A stretch of 34,995 bases of DNA from contig CAXKVV010000916.1 in the NCBI GenBank assembly GCA_964058805.1, positions 1-34,995 on the forward strand, written 5' to 3'. The translations under genes and the position numbers were made by a program. The notes under the pieces are model-generated. The model was not told the origin of the DNA. It saw only the letters and a program-made list of their open reading frames with translations, and searched no databases. This document shows positions 8,819 through 19,165 of this stretch, one piece after another; positions within the stretch are counted from its first letter, which is position 1, and every line of letters starts with the position of its first letter. Source of the DNA: Schoenoplectus triqueter (taxonomy: Eukaryota; Streptophyta; Magnoliopsida; Poales; Cyperaceae).

Positions 8819-9447
8819 GAACCTACAAACAGATCGGTTCAATCTATGGAAGACAAACCTACAAACAGATCGGTTTTGTCCTATGGGGACGAACCTACAA
8901 ACAGATCGGTTCAGTCCATGCCACCTCGAGATGTAACCTTACCGACAGACCAGGTTAATCTCTTCATAGGGGGCTTGAGGTGAGTCTACATACAGATCGA
9001 CTCGACCTCTGTTGATCTAGAAGATAAACCTACAAACAGACCGGTTCAATCTTAACTAGTCAACAACCAATCACACAAAATACAACTCGAAGCACTGAGC
9101 CGGTTGATCTTGAGGTTGGTGAATCAGGAGAAGGGTGGATATGGCCCACGTATTTCTTCTCACTGATCTTCTAGATCATGAATTCGAAGCACTAAGCCGA
9201 TTCATAAACCTAGGAAACACAATTGCACACAATGTCAAACCTGAAGCGCTGGGCCAGTTCAACATTGAGGCATGTGTAAGTGAAGGAACCTACCTACAGA
9301 ACGGTTCACATTCACTGTTTTTGTGGATGAATCTACCTACAGACCGATTCAATCTCACAGTCTCGGGAAATGAGCCAGGAGACAAATTCATCGACGGACG
9401 AATTCAGTCTTGCCAGCTCAAATGGTCATGAATTACTTGTTCATGAC
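8819..9447 (-). repeat. Right-arm hairpin families 3-6
   Basis: Eight family 5 modules mirror those of the left arm (8819, 8855, 8891, 8935, 8982, 9026, 9286, 9329), each 22 nt with loop TACAAACAGATC or close variants on the + strand. Family 6 modules are at 9083-9106, 9178-9205 and 9234-9263; family 4 at 9385-9404; family 3 at 9425-9447. A 36-bp spacing at 8819-8912 makes a 12-residue in-frame repeat, which is a by-product. Confidence 0.75.
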
Positions 9448-9556
9448 ACCGAGTCATTAAGATGTCACTTCTCTCGGACATCGTAATGTTCTTCTTCTTC
9501 AAAGTCGACATATCTCTCCATGCTGATGTCGTAGCTTTGGTCATTCTTCAGCGAGC

Positions 9557-10031
9557 GTCGAGATGTTCTTGTCTCAACTAATCATTCTACGTGTTGCATT
9601 ACTTGTGCAAAATTACTATGTTGCCCTACACCCCTTGTGTGAGCGTATTCAATCATGAGTTACTTGCTCATGGCAGCGAGTCATTAAGATGTCACCTATC
9701 TAGGACATCGTAATGTTCTTCTTCTTCAGAGTCGACATATATCTCTATGCTAGTGTCGTAGCTCTGATTATTCTTCATCAAGCGTCAAGATGTTCCTGTC
9801 TCGACATACTTCTTCATGCTGCTAGCAAAGCCTTATTCATCTCACATCAAGATGTTCCTGTCTCGACGTATCTTGTTATTCTTCATCAAGTGTCAAGATG
9901 TTCTTATCTCGACATATCTTCTCATATTGCTATTGAAGCCTTAATCATCTCACGTCAAGATGTTCCTGTCTCGACGTATCTTCTGTCATTGCAACTTTAT
10001 TTATCTTCCGTCAAGGTGTTCTCGTCTTGAC
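9557..10031 (-). repeat. Right-arm family 1 hairpin array
   Basis: Copies of the ATGTTCTTGT loop (complement of ACAAGAACAT) with matching arms, such as GTCGAG/CTCAAC (9557-9578) and GTCAAG/CTTGAC (10010-10031). One family 3 module lies at 9654-9672. Units are less regular than in the left arm. Confidence 0.65.
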
Positions 10032-10161
10032 TAATCGTTCTAAATGTTATATCATATGTGCAAATATTCCTACGCGGCTCTACACTCCTTATGTGAGCAT
10101 ATTTATTCATTTTTAAAATGCACAAAGTCTATTATAATATCTTCCATTATTATAAAGATGC

Positions 10162-10164
<3 letters not shown>

Positions 10165-10210
<46 letters not shown>
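10165..10210. repeat. (TTA)n microsatellite
   Basis: About 15 units; the inverted partner of the (TAA)n at 4186-4239. Confidence 0.9.
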
Positions 10211-10212
<2 letters not shown>

Positions 10213-11440
10213 TCTTACTACTATTATTATTTTTTATTACTATTATTTTTATTTCTTAAACTCTATTTATCTATGTAGAAAATTATTTACAAAAATAACA
10301 GAAAAGGGATTAGCTATTTAACTAGAGTTTCATTTATATATTTTTTATTTTTTTTTATAATAGCTAAAGTAGTAAAATTCTATTTTTATTATTTCTAAAC
10401 TCTATTTATTCTGTAGAAAATCACTTACAAAAAATAATAGAAAGTAAGATAGCTATGTTTTTTATTTATATTTTCAAACTGCTTATAATAGCTAAAGTAA
10501 TAGAATTTTGTTATTATATTCTATTATATTGTAATACTATTCATTATGTAAGAATTATTTACAAAATTAAAAGATGGTTAGCTATACTATTTTACTATTA
10601 TTATTTTTATTATTATATTATTATATTTTTTTTTTAATATCTATAATAGCTAAAAGAAGTCATTACTAATGTTCTATTATACTATTCATTATATCCATTT
10701 TTTTATTATCCTTATTTATTATCTATAGAAAAGTATAAGATTTTTTATTATTACTATTATTAGTTGAAGAATAGCTATAAGAGATGAAATTTAGTATACT
10801 TTTATTACAACTATTATTTTTATTTCATTTTATTCATCAAAAGTATTTTTATTGTATATTTTTGTATAGAAATAACAAAAGAAATACAATTCATATTCTA
10901 AAACTATATTATCATTCTTTATTATGAAAGAAAATGTATTTTACTATTTATTACCATAGTAATATATTTTTGTATATTTTATGCTATTTATTTCTATTAT
11001 TCTTTTTTTTTTTACAGAAAATATCAATATAATATCTATTATTATTTTTATTATTTTTTTTTATCAAAGAATATAGCTAATCTCACTTTTATTATAACAT
11101 ATTACAATCATCATTATTATTTCATGGAAAATCACTTGAAAAATCACTAAAATATATCTAGTTATTATTTATGATTTTTATTTGTATTTTTAGAATTTTT
11201 TATAGTATTTAAAATGACAAGTCAAAGCTAAGTCAACTATATCAATATATGTAATGTATTTTGCTTTTAAATTGTTTTATCATGATTATATTTTTAAAAC
11301 TGGAATATTATTGTATAGAAAAATAGTATGAAAAATAAGAAAATTTTAGAAACAAATTTGAGTCAATTTGGAGTTCAGGAGTATTTTCAAATCATTTATT
11401 TACTCTATATTATTACTATTCTGTTATTATTTAATTAATG
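10211..11440 (-). repeat. AT-rich LTR tract, right arm
   Basis: Counterpart of 3051-4185: very AT-rich, recurrent GCTAAAGTA and TATTATTTTT blocks at about 130-bp spacing, no gene. Confidence 0.55.
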
Positions 11441-12833
11441 GGCCTAATCTGGGCCGTCAGATCTGTATCAAGATCAGTGTATATCTTTTATATAACTTTA
11501 TTTCTTATTTGGGCCGCCGGATATGCTTCAAGATTGGTTTGTATTAGATGGACGGCCCAGATCTATATTCACATCTCTATTTAATACAGCGTTTTATTTC
11601 ACGCGTTCGATCTCTTCAAGATTCACAACGCGCATCAATATCCGTGCGGCCGCGATTCTCTGACTCTCCAGTCAACATGAGTTCCAAGATTCGTGCCATT
11701 GGCAGCGCCGGCGATTGCGGTCGTCTTCCTCCGATCAGGCAACTGCCCTAGTATCGTATTGTCATGGAGAATCATTCTATAGCGTCTGATCGACGATCCA
11801 TCTGGTGAATCGTGATGTATACCACTGTCGGATGAGTCAATTTGGTACCAGTCGGTACCGAATTTCATATCCCATAAATTCAAAGCAATTGATCGTCTTT
11901 TACAATAATTAAGCACACAATCAGCATCGTATATACATGTAAATGCTTTCTAACATGATTAGAACGATTTAAATTGGCCTATAACTCCATTACTTAGGAT
12001 AGTTGTCGAAGTGCAATGGAAACAGTAAGTACCGATCACAATCTATTTCATATTCTTGTTATTTATCAACTAATATTGATATCAACACGATCAATAATAC
12101 TTATGACATCTATTTGGATTAGAATTTGCTTGAATCTATCCACTATTCCTTCTAATTTCCGATTCATAGCTCAATTCTGTTAACGGAACGCGATATTCAG
12201 TGAATTATCTTCGGATTAATCGAGTTCTCAAGTTGAAACTGAGATCAATCGATTTAAAATGGATATATAGGCATGAATTTACATGATATGCATGACAACT
12301 AAGGTAATTAAGATGTAAAAGTGAGAAATTGGATGAAGAATTTCACTGTCATCGAGTTCTCAAGTATAATACTGAGATCAATCGGATTGACAGTGTAATT
12401 CATCGTGTTTCAGATGAAATTAATCAAAGAAAATGAAAGATACATTCTTACTGACCTTGTAACCCATAAAAGAAAGAAGAAAATCCAAAGAAAATCAATA
12501 GAAATTGAAGAAATTCAGCATACAGCACAAATATTGTGCTGATATTCAAAATCCAACTGTAATTACATCATTCTTTCATAATCTCTAAAAATTGGACTTA
12601 CTAACCTCTAATTAACAGAGATTGAAGCATAGAATTTACCTTTAAGCAAACAATTGAAGCAAATAGATCGAGTTCTCAAGTTAAAACTGAGATCAATCGA
12701 TCTTATCAAAATTCTCTTCTGGATTCTTGCTTCTTCTTGCTCTTTCTCTCTCTCTAAACTCTATATTCAATCTAAAATCTCTTTTCTCTCTCTTGCTTGC
12801 TGTCCTCTTTCCTCTGGCACGATGATTTAGGGG
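11441..12833 (-). other. Right LTR R-U5 proximal region
   Basis: Non-coding. Three dyads (about 12218, 12353, 12668) share ATCGAGTTCTCAAG and GAGATCAATCG around a variable middle. The third LTR copy carries the same dyads at about 28365, 28670 and 28795. GGCCC-containing repeats occur at 11440-11560. Confidence 0.45.
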
Positions 12834-12841
12834 TTTATATA
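12834..12841 (-). promoter_or_regulatory. TATA box of the right LTR
   Basis: Minus-strand TATATAAA followed by CCCC, in register with 1718-1725 and 28230-28237. A pyrimidine-rich patch follows on the + strand (12715-12815), purine-rich in the transcript. Confidence 0.55.
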
Positions 12842-14703
12842 GCAATAAAAGGGTGCATCAAAGGGGTTAGTGCTGTACACCACTCATGCACCAGCAATTG
12901 GACTCCCTTGGCCTATGAACATGGTCTTTTGATTCTGTTATCCATTCTGTTGCGATGTGGGTCCCACTCAAAGAATCCAAAGCTTACTCCTTTCACTGTT
13001 GACTAAGTTTGACTCACATCTCATATGCTGCTAGAACCTTCTAGAACATCTAAACATACTATATATACTCACTCTAATGCATCTAGAGCATTCATTCATC
13101 CTCTGCCATTGTTATCTTCTTCCAAAGCTCAAAGCTTTATTACCCGATTCCATCTCTTGGCAAAAAACATAGCTCCTCCATTCAATTGCCAAACTTCACC
13201 ATTTCAATATCATCGTGTGAGTGCATAGAGGCCATAAATGCTGCCAATTCGAGTTTATAGCGCAAGGTTCTAACTTTCCTCAATTCACTCGATCTTGTCG
13301 TCTCATCTCAATTGTTCTTATTCAACGTTTAATTGCTGCTTTTTCTTTCATTTACAGCATCGCCTAGGTGATTAAGGTCTGCTTGTATCATCAATTTCAA
13401 GTTTAGACCTACGGATCAAAGTTCTTCATTAATCACCCGAGGTGATCATCCTCTCTCACTGCTCTATTCAGTTGTTCTTTTTCAATTTCGAGCATTAACC
13501 CTTTCTCTTCTATGCATGGATTACCTCTGGCTATAAGGAATTCGAAGCTTTAAGCTCTAGAGAACTCAATTGGAGTTAATGGCGCCATCGGCCTCGGCAA
13601 GAAGAAGGAGAAAGAGAGGGAGGGGTGAAGGAGAAGAAAGAGAAAGAACTGCGCTCGGCGCAGAGAGCCTGCCACACATTGGGACCCACCGTCAGAGGTG
13701 CAGCGCAAATGATCCAGGTACACGCTTGCTTCACTCTCTTCGATTTAAATCTTCTGTTTAATACTACATAGGCATGGTGTATGGATGAATAAACGAACTG
13801 CCTGCTTAAATCTCTGACATGTGGGCCCTAGATGTAAGTGTTATGACTCTAGGTCCACAGATCCAATCACCAATCGATTAGTCTATTGCTTAGTGTTAAT
13901 GAAGCTGATCTGGCACACTCTGATAGGGCCACTTGCTTAATCATCCCATTAATCATCTGCCATAGTATTCAATCCATGCTGAGGTGGCTCTGTAATGTAG
14001 TGCCATGTGGCTTAGTCCCCTGTGATGTGGCACCAATGGTTAGCTGCCATATGGCACTGAGGTGTTGAGGTGTGATGCCATGGTGTTGCCATGTGGCACT
14101 GGAAGGGTGAAGTGGCCCTGTGGTGTAGAGCCATGTGGCACTGGGGTGGTGAGGTGGCCCACTGGCTGTCTGCCACGTGGCACTAAGGTGGGGCCCACCT
14201 GTCAGTGACTCATACCTGGGTGGGGCCCACTTGCTGACATGGCCCAATGAGAGGCTGCCACGTGGCACACCCTCTCTCTTCGCTTATTTTATTCTCTCTG
14301 TGTTTCTTGCACCCAGTTTGTACCCAGAGTTGTCACTATCTCCAATTTGTACCCAGAGTTGCTCTGATCAAATCTCAGCCTTTGATTAATCCATTTATTC
14401 TGCTTTTATCTTCCCTGAATTTATTTTAATAGCTCCACTTATCCAAAAATTATGAAATTTTCACCAAAAATCCCTAAAATCATGATGATCATCCCTGTAA
14501 TTTTTAATTCCATTTTTGACCCTGCCTCTCTGAATTAAAAATTCTTTTATTCATAAAACCCTATTATTCCTTATGAATTAATCCCTGATCTCAGTTGTAG
14601 CTCTGTGTCTCTGCCAATTATCTCCCTCTTGCAGAAACCACCCTAACTAAATACCAATTAGACTTATATTGATATTCATTAGGGCTTGATTTGATCAAAT
14701 GCT

Positions 14704-14920
14704 GACTACTTATCAGCAATTAATACAAATCTAGACTTGATCAGGTGGTTGCTCCCAGCTTTGGCACCTGATCAGTCTTGTGAAATTGACTTTCAATCCC
14801 TTAACATGAGGGTGACTTGGTCAAAGAACTGACTACTTATCAGTAATTGACACAAATCAAAGCATGGTTAGGTGGTTGCTCACAGCTTTGGCACCAGGTC
14901 AGCCTTGAAAGCAAAATCAC
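14704..14920. repeat. Two direct repeats of about 127 bp in distal U3
   Basis: GACTACTTATCAG begins at 14704 and 14831, each followed by a related AGGTGGTTGCTC and AGCTTTGGCACC block. This part of the LTR is seen only in the right arm. Confidence 0.6.
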
Positions 14921-15202
14921 ATTTGGAATTTCTCATGACTAGTTGCATAAAAATGCTAGCTTGGCATTGACATCATTTCATGTAGCATAGGGATTATACT
15001 GCTTCAGCTCCTTTCTAGGGTTAGCTCCAAAGGCAGATTTTTAGGGTTCAATTCTGACTCCTTCAATAGGTCACTGAGGTGTGGGGTCCACCTGTCAGTG
15101 AAAATGGTCACATGGTGACTCATCAGATAGGCTATGTTGTTAGATTCATCTACAAGGGACTGCCAGGTGGGTCCCACTTGTCAGAGAAAATATAATCACA
15201 TG

Positions 15203-15250
15203 GTGACACCCAAGAGGTCTCCTCTCTCCCTCGATCTTCTTGGGTGTCAC
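15203..15250. repeat. Perfect 13-bp inverted repeat in U3
   Basis: GTGACACCCAAGA at 15203-15215 and its complement at 15238-15250, with a 22-nt pyrimidine-rich loop. A minus-strand TATAAATA lies just upstream in the LTR sense (about 15270-15280), so this could be a second promoter or transcript leader. Confidence 0.6.
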
Positions 15251-15483
15251 TCATGCTGAGTGGACAGAGAATAGCGGGGTATTTATACTCTTCACTTCAT
15301 GCCCAGCATTCCATTGTGGGACTAATGGATTTGTTCCGGGGTTAGGCAGCGACCTCTCCTGATCAGTGGGCCATCTTTCCACTGCTCTCTCTCTTCTCCC
15401 CCTTTCTTATAATTCATTATTAATCATCAGTTTATTTTATTTATTCATCTACTCATCCTTGAAACTTTTCAAGGGTAAACAAC

Positions 15484-15887
15484 CATGAATTGAGATACCT
15501 TATTAACAGCAAATTGCAAGTCTGGCCTGGTGACAGTAGCATATTGCAAAGCACCTACTGTAGATCTGTAGAAGGTGGCATCCTGGAGAGGAGTGCCATC
15601 ATTCTTGGACAATTGAATCCCAGAGGGCAAAGGAATTTTACAAGATTTGGCTTTGTCCATATTTGTTCTTGAGAGAATGGTCTTGAAATATTATGTTTGG
15701 GTGAGAAGGATCCCTGAATCATTGTAGAGCACTTGAAGACCCAAGAAGTGACTCAGCCTCCCAAGATCTTTGATGAAAAAGTAGTTTTCAGTTGAGACAC
15801 TAATTGGTGAATGAGGGTTGAATTGGTGCCAATCAAGATGACATCATCGATATAGACTAATAGATAGAGAACATGCTCTGAGGTTTT
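15484..15887 (-). pseudogene. Copia reverse transcriptase, C-terminal part
   Basis: Contains the catalytic LVYIDDVILIG motif (YIDD at 15843-15854, minus) and later GALQYATVTRPDLQFAVNKV, typical of the copia RT connection. A one-base frameshift near 15785 separates the YIDD segment from the following IKDLG-type segment, and a stop lies near 15692. The thumb and fingers before YIDD are missing: integrase linker sequence runs almost directly into the segment preceding YIDD. The frame ends at SQFM, where the giant LTR begins. Confidence 0.8.
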
Positions 15888-16900
15888 AAAAATGAATAGA
15901 GATAGGAGCAATGGCATTGGTGGGAAGAGAATTGGAGGTAGATGTAGTGGTAGAGGATTGAGATGGAGAGAGAGGTAGAAGAGAAGGTGCTGATGAGGAT
16001 GATAAAATGGTAATTATTGTAGTTAAGGCTGGAGAAGGATGTTGTGGCATAAAAGACTCTGGAGGAAAAGAAGAAGCTTGCTGAACTGAATTAAAGGGAA
16101 AGTTGTTTTCATTGAATTGAACATGTCTTGAGATGTAAATTTTATTAGTTGGCAAGTGAAGACACCTATAACCCTTGTGTAAGGGGGAGTAGCCCATGAA
16201 GACACAAGAGAGTGATATGGATTGAAGTTTATGATTATTATATGGTCTAATTAGAGGAAAACATTCACAACCAAGGATTTTAAGAAATTGATAGTTAGGT
16301 AATCTGTTAAATAGCAGTTCATAAGGGGAGATATTGTCTGTTGGTTTGGAGGGAAGTCGATTTATGACAAACAAGAAACTTTCAAAAATAAAATCTCAGT
16401 AATCAAGAGGTATGGAGGTATGGTTCATGGCTGCTAGACTAAGCTCAATAATATGTCCATGTTTGCGTTCAGCTAACCCATTATGTTCAGGGAGAAATTG
16501 AGTTCTAATTGGAGAGAATTCTGTACCACCATCACATTGAATCGTTTTAATTTTGCAAGATAGAAGATTCTCAACAGTGGCTTTAAACAATGTGAAAATC
16601 TTTGGTATATCTGACTTACAACGACAACAATATAGCCAACTAAATCTAGAATACTGATCTATAAAATGTACATAATACTTATTTTCATTTGTGGAAGTGA
16701 CTGGTGTTGGCCCCCAAATATCTGTATGAACCACTTCCAGAGGAGCTGAAACTTTTGTAGAGGATGGTGAGAAGGGAATCTTGTGTGCCTTGGCTTGAGC
16801 ACAGGCTGAGCAAAAAGAAAGAGAGGAAACAACAGTAGAAATCTTTTATTGTTTGGAAAGAGCAGTAACACAACAATGAACTAGGCTTCTATGCCATATG
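15888..16900 (-). pseudogene. Copia integrase, broken
   Basis: Read on the minus strand: WHRSLVH and a CSAC pair of the HHCC zinc domain, then HTDIWGP (first catalytic Asp), CDGGTEF (second Asp), and HNGLAERKH (catalytic Glu), followed by INRLPSKP and the GCECFPLIRPY/VFMGYSPLHKGYRCL C-terminal motifs. The Asp-to-Glu interval has about 20 residues instead of the usual 35, an in-frame loss of about 15 residues. A stop at 16396 and a frame break near 16735-16845 add to the damage. A Ser/Pro-rich linker follows at 15890-16020. Confidence 0.8.
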
Positions 16901-17300
16901 TCAAGAGAGGAGGTTGAAACCTGAGCAGTAAACACAGATTGCTGAGGAAGTTGTAGAAGGTAGAGACCATCATGGATTGATCCATGAAGAAGTGTCAGCT
17001 GAGTTGCCTTGTCCTTCACAACACAGGTTGAGTTAGTAAATTCAACTGTTACAACATTGTCCTTTAAGATTTGTGAGATGCTAAGTAAGTTCTTAGTAAT
17101 GCAGGGTACACAAAGTATGTTCATATGTTTAAGAGCACTATGAGATGTAGGAATAGTAGAGGAACCAATGTGAGAGATGTGCAAACCTGCTCCATTGCCT
17201 ATGTGAACCATGTCAAAGCCAGAATAGCTGTGTTGGAGGTAAGGTAATTTATGTCATTTGTGACATGAGTGGTGGCGCCAGAATCAAGAAACCATGTTGG
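16901..17300 (-). pseudogene. Copia protease and pre-integrase region
   Basis: The minus strand encodes WFLDSGATTHVTND near 17295-17250; DSG is the aspartic protease active site. The following MVHIGNGAG...HMNILCVPCITKNLLSISQ segment (17211-16950) is the normal continuation but stands in another frame, so a frameshift separates the two. Confidence 0.75.
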
Positions 17301-18282
17301 AGAAGGTGAGGCAGTTGGTTCAGCCAAGAGAGCCTGTGGGGAAGCCTGAGAAGGAGCTTGAAAATGTGTGACAGATGAATCAGTAGACGATGGAACAGTA
17401 TAGGTAATATTGAATCTGTGATAGCATTTAGCTGATGTGTGTCCTCATTTGAGACAGATCTGACATTGAATGTTGTCTCTACCTCTAAAATTTCCTCTAT
17501 AGTTGCCTCTACCTCTTCTCTGATAATTGAAATATCCAGAACTGTTGTTGTCATGAGAGCAATTGCCAGCATAGAGAGCAGAATGAGATTGAGCATCAGA
17601 ACCTGGAATAGATGTAGCTGCTGGTTTAATTGCCAAATTGGCCATTGATGTAGAAAGAGAAGCAAAAATTACTTGTTGTCTGGCTTCATGAGAGAAAATG
17701 AGGCTTCTTAATTTAGACATTGTGACTAAATTAGTTCTGAGAAAGATTGCTATGACAAAATTGTCAAATTTTGTGCCTAGCCCTTGTAGTGTATACAACA
17801 CTAATTTTTTATTTGAAATTTCAGCTCCAACACTACGAAATTGATCTGCTATTCCTTGCATATGCTGGAGAAATTGCGCACAGATTGTCCCTCCCTTCTT
17901 GAAAGTTTGAAGTTTCAATTTGAGCTCTAATACTCGTGTCATGGATTGTGATGTATGCATTTGGTTGATTTCAATCCATAATTGTCTTGAGGTTTCACAA
18001 TTGATCACTTGAGCAAGAATCGAGGGAGAGAGAGTTGAAGATCCAGACAAGAATCAATTGATATTGATTGTGCCAATTTGAAAATGCAGGATTCATGGAA
18101 GTAGTTCTATCTGAAGAATTGATCGTAAGTGAAGGAGGATCTTGAGATCCGTCAATGAAGGAGATGAGACCATGACCTCTCATAATAGCAAGAATATGTG
18201 ATTTCCATAATAGATAATTATCAGAGTTTAATATTGTGTTTATCTGGTGAGTGAATTGAATCAGATTGGAAGACATCGCCAT
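17301..18282 (-). pseudogene. Copia gag (UBN2 type), frameshifted
   Basis: Starts with MAMSSNLIQFTHQINTIL at 18282, with NYLLWKSHILAIMRGHGL as the typical start of copia Gag. A frameshift near 18020-18050 moves the rest (TSRQLWIEINQMHTSQSMTR, then a Gly/Arg-rich tail) to another frame. The zinc knuckle CX2CX4HX4C is recognisable at about 17470-17430, but one codon inside it is a TGA stop. Confidence 0.8.
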
Positions 18283-18342
18283 TTTTGACGTGTTGAAGCT
18301 AAGGATCGTTAAGAGATAGAGATGAGCGTGTGCTCAGTTTTA

Positions 18343-18354
18343 AGCTCTGATACC
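18343..18354 (-). other. Second copy of the copia PBS
   Basis: Minus-strand TGGTATCAGAGC, complementary to the 3' end of initiator tRNA-Met. It follows RT coding sequence directly instead of an LTR, and precedes a leader like the one after the first PBS. Confidence 0.85.
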
Positions 18355-18747
18355 ATGGAGAAAGGCGTTATTTACATCCAACTGATGAAGATGCCACTGA
18401 TTGGATAGGGCTAAGATGAGAATAACTCGTATAGTAGTCGGTTTAACCACTAGTGAAAAAGTTTCAAAATAGTCTAATCTTTCCTCTTGTGTATATCCCT
18501 TTGCAACAAGTCGAGCTGTGTGTCTGGAAATGGAGCCATCAGAATGCCTTTTGGTTTTGAAAATCCATTTGCAACCAACAATTTTTGTATCAGGAGGTGC
18601 TGGTACAAGAGACCAAGTTCTATTGTGTGCTAATGCATCTAGCTCATGAGCCATTGCCTGGTGCCAGATAGTGGTTTTAACAGCTTGAGAGAAGCATGTG
18701 GGATATGAGGTGTCAGAAGGAGATCCAGATTGAGTAGTCTGATACAA
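18353..18747 (-). pseudogene. Copia reverse transcriptase, displaced N-terminal part
   Basis: The minus strand encodes the canonical start of copia RT: GCKWIFKTKRHSDGSI, RLVAKGYTQEE, YFETFSLVVKPTTIR, HLHQLDVNNAFLHG. It is open for about 130 codons. After LHG it runs straight into a PBS, so the RT ends before YIDD. It lies between two PBS copies, upstream of gag, whereas the rest of RT is at 15484-15887. Confidence 0.85.
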
Positions 18748-18777
18748 GTGGTGATTAGAAAATCATCTCGGTTTAAG

Positions 18778-18789
18778 GCTCTGATACCA
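18778..18789 (-). other. Copia primer binding site
   Basis: Minus-strand TGGTATCAGAGC abutting the LTR end CTACA at 18790. Confidence 0.85.
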
Positions 18790-18906
18790 TGTAGGAAGTG
18801 TTGAAGAATTGTAATATCTTTATTGATCAAGAAACTCGCCTTTTACATTTTCGTAGCATATCATTTTATAACGAGATTGAATACAACTATAACTTCTATC
18901 CTAACA
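18790..18906 (-). mobile_element. Very short copia 5' LTR, about 117 bp
   Basis: On the minus strand it begins TGTTAGGATAG and ends CACTTCCTACA immediately before the PBS. It contains TTATAAAA (complement at about 18863-18871) and AATAAA (18819-18824), a TATA box and polyadenylation signal in correct order. The 5' boundary is set by the TG end only, since no second LTR is available to confirm it. Confidence 0.6.
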
Positions 18907-19165
18907 GCATAACTAACTTAACCGTATGGATTTTATTTGACTCCATTTATATCGCGACTGGAGACATCCATTTGCGCTGAATTATTATCGTCTATAGAGG
19001 AGAAAATATATATAGAAAGGTTCGTTTAAGCTGAAGTGTTGGATATAATATAGAATGGACAATGAATACAATAATAATGGATGAAAGTTCAGATCATTAT
19101 ACGTGAGTGTCTTATTTATGAATATTCATTAGCTAAAACATTATTAATCAGATCTCACGTAGACG
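18907..19165. other. Unassigned AT-rich flank
   Basis: No gene or repeat recognised. It may be the original insertion target of the copia element. Confidence 0.4.

Larger units (their letters stand above)
8498..15482 (-). mobile_element. Giant LTR of about 7 kb, right arm of foldback
   Basis: This is an inverted copy of the left arm, proper 5' LTR of the minus-strand gag unit. Its U5 terminus is TGTGCGACCC at 8498 on the + strand. Its 5' end is placed at 15482, where minus-strand TGTTTACCC begins directly after copia coding sequence; TG...CA ends fit an LTR. Sense order: U3 with TATA at 12841-12834, AT-rich tract 11440-10211, (TAA)n 10210-10165, family 1 hairpins 10031-9557, families 2-6 9472-8819, GC-rich end. 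The 927 bp beyond 14555 have no partner in the window because the left arm is cut off. Confidence 0.75.
15483..18906 (-). mobile_element. Scrambled, decayed Ty1/copia element
   Basis: Minus-strand order: short LTR (18906-18790), PBS, RT N-terminal fragment, second PBS with leader, gag, protease, integrase, RT C-terminal fragment. It stops at the foldback LTR at 15482 inside RT, so RNase H and the 3' LTR are absent. Several frameshifts and stops make it non-functional. RT halves are out of order (see findings). Confidence 0.85.

Noticed and set aside
8771..8983. Open frame with repeated EPTNRSVQSM units, similar on both arms
   Set aside because: It follows the 36-bp spaced hairpin modules; stem covariation explains the conservation better than protein coding, and the third copy lacks the frame.
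9135..9431. 98-codon frame with a partly conserved antisense partner at 5148-5342
   Set aside because: Lies in the LTR hairpin region, with stops in other copies and no recognisable domain; similarity is simply LTR similarity.
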